Source: Ktedonobacter robiniae
GTDB lineage: Bacteria > Chloroflexota > Ktedonobacteria > Ktedonobacterales > Ktedonobacteraceae
Reading direction: 5' to 3'
Length of the DNA stretch: 64,000 bases
NCBI RefSeq assembly: GCF_016587375.1
Contig: NZ_BNJG01000007.1
Location: 1-64,000, forward strand
Below the pieces are notes generated by a model. That model was given only the letters and a program-made list of their open reading frames with translations. It was not told the origin of the DNA and ran no database searches. Shown here one piece after another: positions 33,562-43,525 of this stretch (within the stretch, counting starts at the first letter, position 1; each line of letters begins with the position of its first letter). A program made the translations under genes and the position numbers.

Positions 33562-34620
33562 CTAGAGAAGTGTGTCAAGAATTTCTTTAATCGAGAAGGT
33601 CGCACCACAGACCACCAGGTCGGAAGCGCCGTAGTATACGGTCAGCGTATCCCCATTTTCGATGACACCATTGGCGAAAACAACATTCCCAAAGAAGCCA
33701 TTAATCTCGTATTCCGCTAGCGGCTCCATAAGTGGTTTCTCGGAACGCGCTATCACTTTTGTGGGATCATCAAGATCAAGCAATACAGCACCCAGGCAGT
33801 AACGATTCTGTTCATTCGCGCCATGATAAATTTCGAGCCAACCAGCCTCAGTACGGGTTGGTGCGGCCCCAGCCCCTACTCGTGCTGAATCCCACATGCC
33901 AGAGCGTGTTGTCAGCAGGCACGTATGCTCACCCCAATGCAAGAGGTCAGGGGATTGACTGATCCAGATATTATTACCTCCGAGCCCGGTTCCACCCAGT
34001 GTCGGGCGATGTAGCGCGAAATAGCGCTCGCCAACTTTCTCTGGGAAGAGGGCGCAATCTTTATTGTTAGGAGGGAAAATCATCCCATGACGTGTAAAGT
34101 GCTGCCAGTCCTCCGTACTTATCATGCCAACCCCATACCCCCACTTTGAGACAGCCGTGTAAGTCAAGTAGTAATGTCCTCCAATTTGCGCCACGCGGCA
34201 ATCTTCGATACCAAAGGTTTCCAGTTCACCCTCACCGATGAGCGTAGGTGTAGGCATGACCTGAAAGTGGATTCCATCATCGCTTGAAGCGAGCCGCAGG
34301 TGGGAAAGCGTCGTAAGATAGGTATTTTCCTGATACACAAAGCTACGTGGATCATCCCCGTACGCCAGATCAGGGTCACTTTTCTGGCTGGAAAGAATAC
34401 GCAAACCATCTTTTGTGGAAGGATCAATGACCAATGCGCTTACGGTATCGTCTGTCTGTTCCGGGCGCTCCGCAACGCGCAGCAACAACCAGGTCTTGCC
34501 CTGAAACGTAAATGCCCCCGGATTCAGGAGACATTCGACAACGATTCCATCGAGACTGGGCTTGACATCTTCAGGCCGCAAGAGAGGATTTTGAGAGAAA
34601 CGTTTCGCTTTATCTGTCAT
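33562..34620 (-). CDS. GH130-family mannoside phosphorylase/hydrolase
   Basis: 352 residues forming a five-bladed beta-propeller. FQGKTWLLLRVAERPEQ, AYGDDPRSFVYQENTYLTTL, GIEDCRVAQIGGHYYLTYT and MWDSARVGAGAAPTRTEAGW with LEIYHGA are GH130 landmarks; the Asp in the IEDCR segment is the proton donor. GH130 enzymes phosphorolyse or hydrolyse beta-1,4- or beta-1,2-mannosides. It has no signal peptide, so it acts on imported oligosaccharide. AAGGAG precedes the ATG. Phosphorylase versus hydrolase cannot be decided by eye. Confidence 0.87.
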   Translation of the reverse strand: MTDKAKRFSQNPLLRPEDVKPSLDGIVVECLLNPGAFTFQGKTWLLLRVAERPEQTDDTVSALVIDPSTKDGLRILSSQKSDPDLAYGDDPRSFVYQENTYLTTLSHLRLASSDDGIHFQVMPTPTLIGEGELETFGIEDCRVAQIGGHYYLTYTAVSKWGYGVGMISTEDWQHFTRHGMIFPPNNKDCALFPEKVGERYFALHRPTLGGTGLGGNNIWISQSPDLLHWGEHTCLLTTRSGMWDSARVGAGAAPTRTEAGWLEIYHGANEQNRYCLGAVLLDLDDPTKVIARSEKPLMEPLAEYEINGFFGNVVFANGVIENGDTLTVYYGASDLVVCGATFSIKEILDTLL

Positions 34621-34768
34621 TTTACTTCGCTCCTTAGGTAGTGAGACAGTCGGTAGGAAAGGGAGGGAAAAATTGCCAGGACTACGTTACGCCCTGGCAG
34701 GAAGGTCTCCCTCTAGCTCCTCCACTCTCTCATGAAAGAAAGAACCAGTAGGAAAAGCCGTAAGAAGG

Positions 34769-35677
34769 TTAGTCCCACCCATAGTGATGACCCCATGCCT
34801 CAACAATACGGCGGATAAGTATGATGGAGATGAAGGTCGCAACTGCATTGAGCAGCGCAATCGTTGCTCCATACCCCGAGCGGAACTGGTTGAATGCCTG
34901 ATAATAAATCTCTAACTGCCAGGTCTGGGTTGCCATCTGTGGGCCACCATTTGTCAATGTAAATGGTTCAGTAAAGATGGAGAACATCAAACCAACCGCC
35001 AGAATAATAACTGTGTAGAAAGCAGGGTAGAGCATGGGCAGCGTCATACGCCAGAAACGCGTCCAGGCATTGGCACCATCAATAGAGGCCGCTTCATAGA
35101 CTTCAGCAGGGATACCCTGAAGCCCGGATAAAAAAATGAGCGAATAGTACCCGGCAAATTTCCATACCATCATGAGCACGATGACCAGCGTTGCCAGTGT
35201 TCCATTCCCCAGCCAGTCAGGGGATGTGCCAAAAATCGTACGGAGAAAGGAGTTCAGTGGGCTGTCGTAGGAAAGAAAGCCGCGAACAACTAACGAGGTG
35301 ACGACACCTGAGGCCAGGTACGGTAAGAAAAAGCCAACGGCGAAGAGAGGCTTGAAACGTGGAACAAGATGGATAATCAGCGCAAGCCCGATAGCAGCCG
35401 CCAGCACGAGCGGGATAAAGAGTGCCATGAATTTATAGGAAACCAGAAAGGCCTGCCAGACACGTGGACTGGTCAATGCTTCCTGAAAATTTGCCAATCC
35501 GACAAATGTTGGGGTAGGCGAGATCAGGTTCCAGTTTTGGAAGACCAGAAAGAGGCTCCATAGCAGTGGAATGAAAAAGAAGATAAGCGTAAAGAGAAGA
35601 TAGGGACTGGCTAGTAACCACCCCTGAAGCTCCTTTTTGGCTGCTTGCTTTTTCATAGTAACGGGTATTGTGCTCAT
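34769..35677 (-). CDS. Carbohydrate ABC transporter permease, MalF/UgpA type
   Basis: About 302 residues, six transmembrane helices. The N-terminal KKELQGWLLASPYLLFTLIF and coupling loop EVYEAASIDGANAWTRFWRM identify the CUT1 MalF-type subunit. Of two possible ATGs (35683, 35677) the second has better spacing from AAGGAG. It is paired with the MalG-type permease immediately upstream. The intergenic stretch to the GH130 gene is about 150 bases and shows no gene. Confidence 0.9.
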   Translation of the reverse strand: MSTIPVTMKKQAAKKELQGWLLASPYLLFTLIFFFIPLLWSLFLVFQNWNLISPTPTFVGLANFQEALTSPRVWQAFLVSYKFMALFIPLVLAAAIGLALIIHLVPRFKPLFAVGFFLPYLASGVVTSLVVRGFLSYDSPLNSFLRTIFGTSPDWLGNGTLATLVIVLMMVWKFAGYYSLIFLSGLQGIPAEVYEAASIDGANAWTRFWRMTLPMLYPAFYTVIILAVGLMFSIFTEPFTLTNGGPQMATQTWQLEIYYQAFNQFRSGYGATIALLNAVATFISIILIRRIVEAWGHHYGWD

Positions 35678-35710
35678 TGTCATCGCTCCTTTCTTTCTCT
35701 GATGCTGTTC

Positions 35711-36619
35711 TTAGCGCAGGACCAGTTGCACACCCTTGACAAAGTTACGGCTAAACAGAATGAATAAGAGAAGAATCGGGAACGTGAGTAGAGCGGCGGC
35801 AGCATAGAGTGGTCCAGGGTACGCGCCATAAGGGCCAAACATGGAGCTGAGTAACACATTGAGTGTTTGTCTGGTTGGCTCTTTGACAACAATGATATCC
35901 CACATGAGCTCAGTCCAGCGCTCCATAAAGACGAACAGAAAGATGATCGTGCTAATTGAGCGCGCCATAGGAATCATAATACGAAAAATGATGGAGAAAT
36001 TGCTTGCACCGTCCAGACGTGCGGCTTCAATCATTTCGAGAGGAGTCGAACGAAAGAAACTGGTATACATAAAAATCGCCCACAAACTGACCAGTTTCGG
36101 AATAATCATTGCCCAGTATGTGTTGTATAGACCCGCAAAACGTATAATAAGAAATGTCGGCACAAGAAGAATGATGGCTGGATAGAACATTTGAAAAAGG
36201 ATAAAGCTATTGATAAAACGCTTTCCTCGAAAGTCAAGGATGGAAAGCGCATACCCAACGACAGCGCCGATAACAACAACGCTGATACTATCGACGATCG
36301 TCACCAGGAAGCTATTCAGCAAGGCATTGACTAATGGGAGTGAAGTATAGCCCCCTCCGCTCAAGATCCACTGATACGAGCGCAGGGTAAGCGCGTTGGG
36401 GAAAAACGTCTTATTGACCTGGTCCCAGGGAGCAAAAGACTGTAAAAGGAGATACACATAAGGCAAAATCATAATGAGCAGTACTGGTACGGCGATAACA
36501 TATAACCAGTTGCCCTTTGAACGATGGGTTGATGACGTTTTTGAATTGACTGTACGAACAGTAGTTGCCGATGAAACCGAAGGTATGGCTACTCCCTGTT
36601 CGCTTTGCGCATGTGCCAT
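35711..36619 (-). CDS. Carbohydrate ABC transporter permease, MalG type
   Basis: About 302 residues with an unusually long polar N terminus (about 40 residues rich in Ser/Thr) before the first helix. Six helices; coupling loop EMIEAARLDGASNFSIIFRI. LLLFILFSRNFVKGVQLVLR is the standard MalG end. In this operon the MalG-type gene precedes the MalF-type gene, the reverse of the common order. GAAGGAG lies just before the tandem ATGs. No ATPase gene is present. Confidence 0.9.
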   Translation of the reverse strand: MAHAQSEQGVAIPSVSSATTVRTVNSKTSSTHRSKGNWLYVIAVPVLLIMILPYVYLLLQSFAPWDQVNKTFFPNALTLRSYQWILSGGGYTSLPLVNALLNSFLVTIVDSISVVVIGAVVGYALSILDFRGKRFINSFILFQMFYPAIILLVPTFLIIRFAGLYNTYWAMIIPKLVSLWAIFMYTSFFRSTPLEMIEAARLDGASNFSIIFRIMIPMARSISTIIFLFVFMERWTELMWDIIVVKEPTRQTLNVLLSSMFGPYGAYPGPLYAAAALLTFPILLLFILFSRNFVKGVQLVLR

Positions 36620-36811
36620 CATAATTCTCCTTCACTTCGACACTGAATAGGTTTAAGTGTTAAAAGGGCACCCAGTGAGTGCAAAAAGAAAGTTGGGAGA
36701 TACCCTGTCCTGGCTTCAGGAGGGAACAGTGTGGTTGGCGCTATTGCCTTGCCCCGTAGTGATTATCTTCTCGGGGATATCTGTTCCATATGCAGCAGGT
36801 ATTTCTGTCTG

Positions 36812-36847
36812 CGGGTAGATATCCAGTAGATACTGGATGCCTACCCG
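36812..36847. promoter_or_regulatory. Long hairpin between binding-protein and permease genes
   Basis: Arms 36812-36828 and 36831-36847 pair at 15 of 17 positions with a 2-base loop. It lies in the 270-base spacer between the binding-protein stop and the MalG-type start. Such hairpins often cause partial termination or mRNA protection, allowing excess binding protein over permeases. No T-run follows, so protection is more likely. Confidence 0.55.
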
Positions 36848-36889
36848 TAGATTGTTTACGCGAACATCACTTCAATCGCAAAGAGGCTC

Positions 36890-38197
36890 TTACTGGTTCA
36901 ACATAGGTTGAACAGCGGTTTTCCAGCTATTCCATGCCTGTTGCGGAGTAGCGTCCCCTTTGACCACTGGAATGACCGCCTGGTCCCCCAGTGACACCTG
37001 TATATCCGTGTACTTCGATGCAGCGATTGGCGGCACAGCATTTGGAATATTTTCAGCGTACTTGACAAGTTCTGGATTTTTGTCAAAGAACGGTTTGAAG
37101 GTTGCGTTTGTGCTCAAATCATCGCGCGCCGAGGGAAGGCTTGTTGTTTGCAGCCATTGCAGATCATGTTGTGGGTCTGAGAGAACCCACTTGACAAATT
37201 CCCAGATCGCATTCTGCTGCTCAGAAGAGGCCTGCTTGTAGATCGCAAGACCTTTCGCGTCGGCAAACGTTTTGATGGCCTGGCTATTTGCCATAGCATC
37301 AGGAACTGGTGGCGGCGTCAAGACGTAGGTGTCATTGAGTTTGAGATTCGGATACTTCTGCTGCCAGGTAGCAAAACGCCAGGGACCAATAATATCCATG
37401 ACACTTAGACCTGTTTCAAAGGCATCGGTCTGTGTTTGCGTCAGAAGGAGTTTCTTCTGAGATAGATCCCTCAAGAAGGACAGGGAGCTGACCGCGGCCT
37501 GCTCATTGGCGGTAATCTTCCCTCCAGAGATGAAGTTCTGCCCATTACTGGCGGCATCATAGATGCTGAAGAAATCAAACCAACGTTCGTACCAGGTATC
37601 TTTTACGAGCGCGTCACGTGCCCAAACAAATTTATCAGGAAATTTTTGCTTGAGCTTTTGACCCATATCGATGACCTGGCTATAGGTGCGGGGCGGTTCA
37701 TTATAGCCGATCTGCCTGAGAATATCCATACGCCACCCAAAGAGCATGGCATTGGTATACATAGGCAGGATGTAGGTATGGCCATCACTAAATTTCCAGC
37801 TCGCAATGGTCTTATCCATGTGGCGAGCCTTAATGACATCATTCCATCCGGGCATCTGGTCGAGAGGTGCGATAGCTTGAGAGCTTTGTAACTGACCTCC
37901 AAAGCCAGTAAAAATATTCTCCGAAGCAGTTGGTGCAGTACCGCCTGCTAACGCTGCCTGAATGCTTGCCTCTGACGTGGGGGTTTCCGGAATAGCCTTG
38001 ACCGAAATTTTGATGTCAGAGTGTTGTGCCATGTACGCTTTCGCCATTTCTGTCCAGAAGGCCTGCTGTGGGGGATTGGCCGCTGACCAGAAAGTAAGGT
38101 TTTTCGCATCGCCTGTACTTCCTTCGCCGCAAGCGGCCAAAGGAAGGCACACGATGAGAAGAAGTAACGAACCCCAGAGTAATTTTGTCAGCTTCAC
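36890..38197 (-). CDS. Extracellular solute-binding protein, family 1 (sugar), lipoprotein
   Basis: 435 residues. The signal peptide is followed by lipobox PLAAC with Cys23, then GEGSTGD. The mature domain starts NLTFWSAANPPQQAFWTEMA and contains TSEASIQAALAGGTAPTASE, WARDALVKDTWYERWFDFFS and VKWVLSDPQHDLQWLQTTSL, typical of MalE/UgpB-like oligosaccharide binding proteins. AAGGAGG lies 8 bases before a GTG start. It is the first gene of the second sugar operon, directly downstream of the LacI-type regulator gene. Confidence 0.9.
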   Translation of the reverse strand: MKLTKLLWGSLLLLIVCLPLAACGEGSTGDAKNLTFWSAANPPQQAFWTEMAKAYMAQHSDIKISVKAIPETPTSEASIQAALAGGTAPTASENIFTGFGGQLQSSQAIAPLDQMPGWNDVIKARHMDKTIASWKFSDGHTYILPMYTNAMLFGWRMDILRQIGYNEPPRTYSQVIDMGQKLKQKFPDKFVWARDALVKDTWYERWFDFFSIYDAASNGQNFISGGKITANEQAAVSSLSFLRDLSQKKLLLTQTQTDAFETGLSVMDIIGPWRFATWQQKYPNLKLNDTYVLTPPPVPDAMANSQAIKTFADAKGLAIYKQASSEQQNAIWEFVKWVLSDPQHDLQWLQTTSLPSARDDLSTNATFKPFFDKNPELVKYAENIPNAVPPIAASKYTDIQVSLGDQAVIPVVKGDATPQQAWNSWKTAVQPMLNQ

Positions 38198-38272
38198 TGC
38201 TGAGTCCTCCTTGTAGTATATTCACATGCAACAATGCTGCGATAAGGTTTTCCATCGGCGTATGCGATGAAA

Positions 38273-39297
38273 TCAGTAGCCGCGAAAAGTGCATCCACAT
38301 GAACGGCGCAGTATCAGTTCGGTCGCGAGTTGTGTCTGCACAGTCGGATATGTTTCTTCCTCTTCTTCCAGAACCGTGAGCAGACGGCGAGCCGCAAGCT
38401 TTCCCATCTCATGCGTAAAAACTTTCACCGTCGTAAGTGGAGGAGTACTAAGCGCACTAAAATAGGTATCGTCAAAACCTATAAGCGCAACATCTTCTGG
38501 CACACGGCGCTGTAATAGCTGCAAAGCATGTAGTGCTCCTAAGGCGACGGCATCATTGACTGCAAAGATCGCTGTAAGGTTGGGAATGGTGTTCAGAGCC
38601 TCTTTCAGCAACGCGTGACCAGTCTCTGAAGTGGTATCTTCAGCATGAAAGAGATGAGGGGTGAGACCTGCCGCAACGAGAGCATTGGTGTAACCTTGCC
38701 CACGGTGAGCAGAGCTGGCCCAGTTCTCTGGCCCCAGTAATGCGACAATATCTCGATGTCCATGCTCGATGAGGTGCATTGTTGCTTTGTATGCCCCTTG
38801 AACATCGTCACTATTGATCGTGTCAATGGAGGTATTCAAGAGCATATTATCGACGAGGACCAGAGGGATTCCCTGCTGTTTCAGTTCCAAAATGAAACGG
38901 GGGGGATATCTGGCCCCGCTAAAATCACTCCATCCACCCGATTTTCGGCGATTGGTTTAAATGTTGCGATGCTCTTATGCTCATCACCAATAGTGCTCAG
39001 CAGGAGATGGTACCCATGGCGGCTCAACTCTGCTTCAACACCGTGCATGATATTGGGATAAAACGGATCGACATCCAGTGGAGCCCGGCGCTGGTTCACA
39101 GCATAACAAATGGTTTCTGTACGCGATGTGGCCAGCACACGCGCTGCCATATTCACCGAATATTCCAGCTCTTTCGCCACGGCAAGGACCCGTTCGCGTG
39201 TCTCTGGCTTCACACCACCTTTGCCATTTAGAGCACGAGATGCTGTCGCGAGCGACACACCAGCTTTCGCCGCAATTTCAATCAAACTTACAGACAT
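38273..39297 (-). pseudogene. LacI-family repressor, interrupted by a frameshift in a G7 tract
   Basis: The first part (39297-38881) has the LacI HTH SLIEIAAKAGVSLATASRAL with the hinge VLAVAKELEYSVNMAARVLA and the first effector lobe. At seven consecutive G residues (38899-38905) the frame changes. The second part (from 38890) continues LVLVDNMLLNTSIDTINSDD and GFDDTYFSALSTPPLTTVKV to the end, so total length would be a normal 340 or so. One more G would restore it. It could be an assembly error, phase variation or real loss. ATG 39297 has AAGGA upstream. It is expected to repress the sugar operon. Confidence 0.85.
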
Positions 39298-39317
39298 TTG
39301 CAATTCCTTGAAAACTT

Positions 39318-39335
39318 TTTGGAAACGCTTGCAAA
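39318..39335. promoter_or_regulatory. LacI-type operator upstream of its own gene
   Basis: An 18-base symmetric site with central CG: TTTGgAAaCGcTTgCAAA, where lower case marks unpaired positions. It matches the general LacI/GalR operator form and lies about 21 bases upstream of the LacI-type start, suggesting autoregulation. I saw no equally good copy before the binding-protein gene. Confidence 0.65.
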
Positions 39336-39508
39336 GAGCATACATTTATTTTTCATTCCTGTCAAGGCTCATCAAAAAAACTCATTCAATCTTGCTGAGA
39401 AAGCTCAGATCTGTAATAGCAGGGTTTATTAAGCAAATTTTTAGGAATGGTCACTCCAAATTCAACTTACTATGGCACTCTTGTCTGTGAAAGGAGTGTC
39501 TATACCAG

Positions 39509-40311
39509 ATGACCGGTTTCGCATATGTTGTGCCTTCTACTTTGCAAGCAACCCTACAAGCTTTGAGTCAGACAGATCTTGCGACGCAACCACTGGCAGG
39601 GGGGACGCGCTTGCTTGTCGATTTACGACGGGGTGCAATCCAACCCGATACACTGCTTGACTTACGTTTGCTGATGGAACTGAGGCAGATTTATCTGGAT
39701 GAGCGGGCAATATACATAGGAGCATTAGCGACATTTTTTATTTGGAGAGTGAATCCATTATTCAGGAACATATCCCTCTCCTGGCGCAAATGGCCCGATC
39801 TTTGGGCAATCCTCTCATCCGGCGCGCTGCGACTCTTGGTGGAAATATTGCTTCTGCGCGTACTACGATCACAGACGCAGTGGTTCCACTACTTGCCCTC
39901 GACGCACAGCTGATCCTGCAAGTGGGTGCGCCCGCTACTCAGCGCACAGTCAGCGTGGCCGACTACCTGCTCCAGGAGCCAGATTCCCGCGAGTTGACTA
40001 CCTGGATTCGCGTGCCTGTTTGCTCCCCAGACTCACGATCTTTTTATACAAAAATGAGCAATCGTAAGGCTGGAGCCGCAACGATTGCCAGTGTTGCAAC
40101 GCATATCGCTTTCCGAGAGAAGCGCATTACCGTAGCTCGCATCGCAGTGGGAGCTTTCGCCTCCTAGCCTTTTCGCCCACGGCGTGTAGAAACTTTGCTC
40201 AATGATGAGGCACTGCCTCTGCGAGCAACGGTCATTGATTGTTGCATAAGTCTGCTGCGCGCGGATTTGCCCGAAGCAGCATGCCCCGTGCCGGGACACC
40301 ACCAGGGATGA
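39509..40311 (+). pseudogene. CoxM/XdhB-like FAD-binding subunit, degenerate
   Basis: The first frame gives a CoxM-type N terminus: FAYVVPSTLQATLQALSQTD, QPLAGGTRLLVDLRRG and LRQIYLDERAIYIGALATF. At T6 (39734-39739) the frame shifts. The second frame gives SLGNPLIRRAATLGGNIASA, the FAD pyrophosphate motif. An in-frame TAG near 40165 and an early end follow (RRVETLLNDEALPLRATVID). The subunit normally passes electrons in molybdenum hydroxylases such as xanthine or CO dehydrogenase. The large and Fe-S subunits are absent, so this is a remnant. Confidence 0.8.
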
Positions 40312-40391
40312 AAGAGGATATACTGGAGAGATCGCGGCCAGGTGAGAACGGACGCCCAGTTATGAACATGAGCGTGAGCCCGAAGCTGTCT

Positions 40392-40476
40392 CCAGGTACC
40401 CGTTTGCACCGCCAGTTGTCGCTCTTTTCCAGAAGCACGTAGAGGAATCTAACCTCACAGGCCGGGTACTTCCTGG
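40392..40476. ncRNA. Candidate IS110 bridge-RNA region (structured leader)
   Basis: The noncoding stretch before the IS110 recombinase contains a long-range stem: CCAG-GTACCCG at 40392-40402 with CGGGTAC-(TTC)-CTGG at 40463-40476, enclosing about 60 bases. IS110 elements encode a bridge RNA in a noncoding end that pairs with donor and target DNA. The location and folding potential fit, but guide loops cannot be assigned without the element ends and target site. Confidence 0.35.
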
Positions 40477-40525
40477 TCGCTGATCGCTAACCATTGACCA
40501 CAGCGTATCAGAAGGAGGAACCCTG

Positions 40526-41764
40526 ATGGAAGTCCTGTATCGAAGCTGTTGCGGGATTGATGTCCACAAACAATTTCTGGTGGCATGTTTGCTCGCTGTC
40601 GATGAGAAAGGACAGCAACACAAAGAGCTGCGGCGCTTTTCGACGATGACGAGTGAATTACTCTCGTGCGTTGACTGGCTGAAAACAGCGCGGTGCCAGG
40701 CCATCGCGATGGAGTCAACCGGGGTGTATTGGAAGTCCCCTTTCAACCTCATGGAAGGGCACTTTGAGCAGGTCATGATTGTCAATGCCGAACATCTCAA
40801 ACGCGTTCCAGGTCGCAAAACCGATAAAAAGGATGCGGAGTGGATCGCCGAACTCTTGCAGTTTGGGCTCCTCAAACCCAGCTTTATCCCGTCACCCCAA
40901 CAACGAGAGCTTCGTGATCTGACCCGTCTGCGCACAACTCTGATCGCCGAGCGAACCCGGCTGGTGAATCGGCTCCACAAAACGCTGGAAGATACCAATC
41001 TGAAGCTCTCGTCCGTGTTGACGGATATCATGGGGAAATCAGGACAGCAGATTCTCTCGGCTCTCCTTCGCGGAGAGGAAGATCCAGCCGTGTTAGCAGA
41101 TCTGGCTCTGGGACGTGCGATGAGCAAACGTGACGCGCTGGCACAAGCGCTGCGTGGACGCCTGAGGGACCATCACCGCCTCCTCTTGCAGGAACTGCTC
41201 TCCCTGATCGAGCGACATGATCGGGGAATTTCGCGCCTGGACAGGGAGATTGAGGAGCGCTTGCGCCCTCAGGAGGCGTTGATTCAGCGGCTCGATGCTA
41301 TTCCTGGATGTAGCCGTCGAATCATCGAAGTTCTCCTGGCTGAGATAGGCTCGGATGTGTCTCCTTTTCCGGATGCCGCTCACCTCGCCTCCTGGGTGGG
41401 CATTTGTCCTGGCAATAACGAGAGTGGAGGCAAACGCAAAAGTGGACGCATTCGCAAAGGCAATCGCTGGATCAAAGCGATGCTGGTTCAAGCCGCCAAT
41501 GCCGCCGCTCGAACCAAGCACAGCTATCTCTCGGCACAGTATCATCAGATTGCTGCTCGTCGTGGCAACAAACGTGCTGTCGTGGCGGTGGCTCACAGCA
41601 TTCTGGTCATCTACTATCACATGCTCACGACTGGTGAGCCCTATCAGGAAAGAGGAGCAAACTACTTTTCGGAATTAGATCGCAAGCATGCTGAGCGACG
41701 GGCAACCAGGCAGCTTGAACGGTTGGGATATCAGGTGACGCTGACCCCTACTCAGATCGCTTAA
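40526..41764 (+). CDS. IS110-family recombinase (transposase)
   Basis: 412 residues, intact. The N-terminal RuvC-like DEDD domain has Asp12 in CGIDVHKQF, Glu63 in AMESTGVYW and the DKKDAEWIAELLQFG segment near 100-114. The C-terminal Transposase_20 domain has LDAIPGCSRR and SWVGICPGNNESGGKRKSGR, where the conserved Ser is the proposed nucleophile. IS110 enzymes move DNA under direction of a bridge RNA. AAGGAGG precedes the ATG. Upstream lies the broken CoxM gene, which it may have hit. Exact element ends were not determined. Confidence 0.93.
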   Translation: MEVLYRSCCGIDVHKQFLVACLLAVDEKGQQHKELRRFSTMTSELLSCVDWLKTARCQAIAMESTGVYWKSPFNLMEGHFEQVMIVNAEHLKRVPGRKTDKKDAEWIAELLQFGLLKPSFIPSPQQRELRDLTRLRTTLIAERTRLVNRLHKTLEDTNLKLSSVLTDIMGKSGQQILSALLRGEEDPAVLADLALGRAMSKRDALAQALRGRLRDHHRLLLQELLSLIERHDRGISRLDREIEERLRPQEALIQRLDAIPGCSRRIIEVLLAEIGSDVSPFPDAAHLASWVGICPGNNESGGKRKSGRIRKGNRWIKAMLVQAANAAARTKHSYLSAQYHQIAARRGNKRAVVAVAHSILVIYYHMLTTGEPYQERGANYFSELDRKHAERRATRQLERLGYQVTLTPTQIA

Positions 41765-42042
41765 TCCTGCTTCCAGCATACGAGCTTGCGGATGAGGTTC
41801 TCTTGGGTCACTTGACCCACAGGGGGGTGTTTTTGTCTCTTTCTCCAGCTCTTTCAGAGGAACCTCTCCATGACACAGTGGCCTCTGGCTCTTATCGTTT
41901 AGCAATGAGTTGTGTGCTGGTTAAAGGGCGCTTGAGCATATAAAGCATGTTGACAATACGGAGAATGTGATAAATTATTCTGTTCAATAAAACAGACGCA
42001 AAAGCATATAATGAGCATACCGTAGATTCCAGAAGAGCACAG
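41765..42042. other. IS110 right flank and upstream region of decarboxylase
   Basis: Noncoding. It holds the presumptive right end of the IS110 element (a GGGGGGTGTTTTT tract near 41823) and AT-rich sequence before the decarboxylase frame. No gene was seen. Confidence 0.4.
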
Positions 42043-43504
42043 GTGCCCGGTTTCTCTTTCAGTGAAGCCGAACTGCGGGATCTGGGCTATCAGATTATTG
42101 ATGAAATGGCGACCTATCTGGCTGGTATCCAGAATCGCCCGATCTGGCAAGCTATGCCAGACGATGTACGCACGGTTGTTCGTCGCCAGGTCTTACCAGA
42201 GCAGGGTCAACCTTTCAAGGAGACGCTGGCTTTTCTGCGCGAAATGCTGCTGCCTTATCCTCAGGGCAATGGGCACCCCAGATTTGCGGGGTGGATTAAT
42301 TCGGCTCCCGCGCACGCAGGAATTTTGCTGAAACCGCTGGAGGCGGCAATGAATCCCAACTGCGGTATTGGCGAGCATGCTGGCCAGGAACTGGAGCGAC
42401 GGGCAGTGCAATGGGTGATGGAGCTGTGTGGTTTTCCCATTGAAGGAAGCGCGGGCGTCTTTGTCAGTGGTGGTTCAGAGGCTAATTTCACCTGTCTGCA
42501 GGCCGCGCGTCATTGGGCGGCTCAGGCTCAGGGCTGGGATGTGCGGAAGCAGGGTATTCAGGGCCTCCAGCGTCCGTTTGTGCTCTATCAATCGGACCAG
42601 GGCCATTTCAGCGTGCGCAAATCCGTTGAGGCCATGGGTCTGGGTAGCGATGCTATTCACATCATTTCCTCCACTTCGACCTGGCAAATGGATGTGGGTC
42701 AGCTCTCCAGGCGCATCCGCGCCGATCGCGCTGCCGGTTTTACTCCTTTCTGTGTCGCAGCAACCGCCGGAACGGTTGAAACGGGAGCCATTGATCCTTT
42801 GGGCGAAGCTGGTTAACCTCTGTGCTGAGGAAGGTCTCTGGCTGCATGTCGATGGCTCTTATGGAGCCTTTGGCGTACTGGATAAGAAGGTCGCGCCGCT
42901 CTACAAGGGGCTGGAACGCGTGGATTCACTCGCGACCGACCAGCACAAATGGCTCTCGGTGCCCATTGATTGCGGATGTGCCCTGGTCCGTAACGGTGCA
43001 GCGCTGCACGATACGTTTCGCCTGAATCATACCGAGCCCGATAAGCATGAAGCCTGGATGTCAGAATATACCCTCCAGCGCACGCGCCGCTTTCGCGCCC
43101 TGGATGTCTGGGCTGTTGTGCGCACGGCTGGACGCAGCGGGCTGACCAACGCTATCGCCAGTAATATCGGCATGGCTCGACTCTTCGCGCAACTGATCGA
43201 AGAAGAACCCGCCCTGGAGCTTCTCGCCGATGGCCCTTTGAGCATTGTGCGTTTTCGCTACGCGCCAGACACGCTGCTTGATCAGCCGCGCCTGCTGGAT
43301 CGGCTGAACAAAACTCTGGCTCATACAATCCAGGAGCGCGGCAAAGCTTTCTTTACCAGCACCCATTTCGCCGGGAAAGAGACTCTGCGAGCGTGCTTTG
43401 TCAATTATATGACCACCGAAACAGATGTACGCGCTATGGTCAATGAAGTACTTCGTACTGCCAAAGCCCTGTCTTCTTTCAGGGGTGAGGTCGAAGCGAT
43501 TTGA
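42043..43504 (+). pseudogene. PLP-dependent aromatic-L-amino-acid decarboxylase-like protein, one frameshift
   Basis: The first frame (to 42816) has GYQIIDEMATYLAGIQNRP, LPYPQGNGHPRFAGWINSAP, VFVSGGSEANFTCLQAARHW and CVAATAGTVETGAIDPL, the group II decarboxylase fold. One surplus G in GGG at 42801-42803 shifts the frame. The second frame continues KLVNLCAEEGLWLHVDGSYG and SLATDQHKWLSVPIDCG, whose Lys binds PLP, to the stop at 43504. Combined length is about 487 residues, normal for the family. The GTG at 42043 is a weak start. The enzyme would decarboxylate an aromatic or related amino acid. Confidence 0.82.
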
Positions 43505-43525
43505 TGCCCTAAAAAGGAGTACATT

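Noticed and set aside
40360..41127. 255-codon antisense ORF over the first IS110 recombinase
   Set aside because: Antisense shadow; Arg/Ser-rich with no domain.
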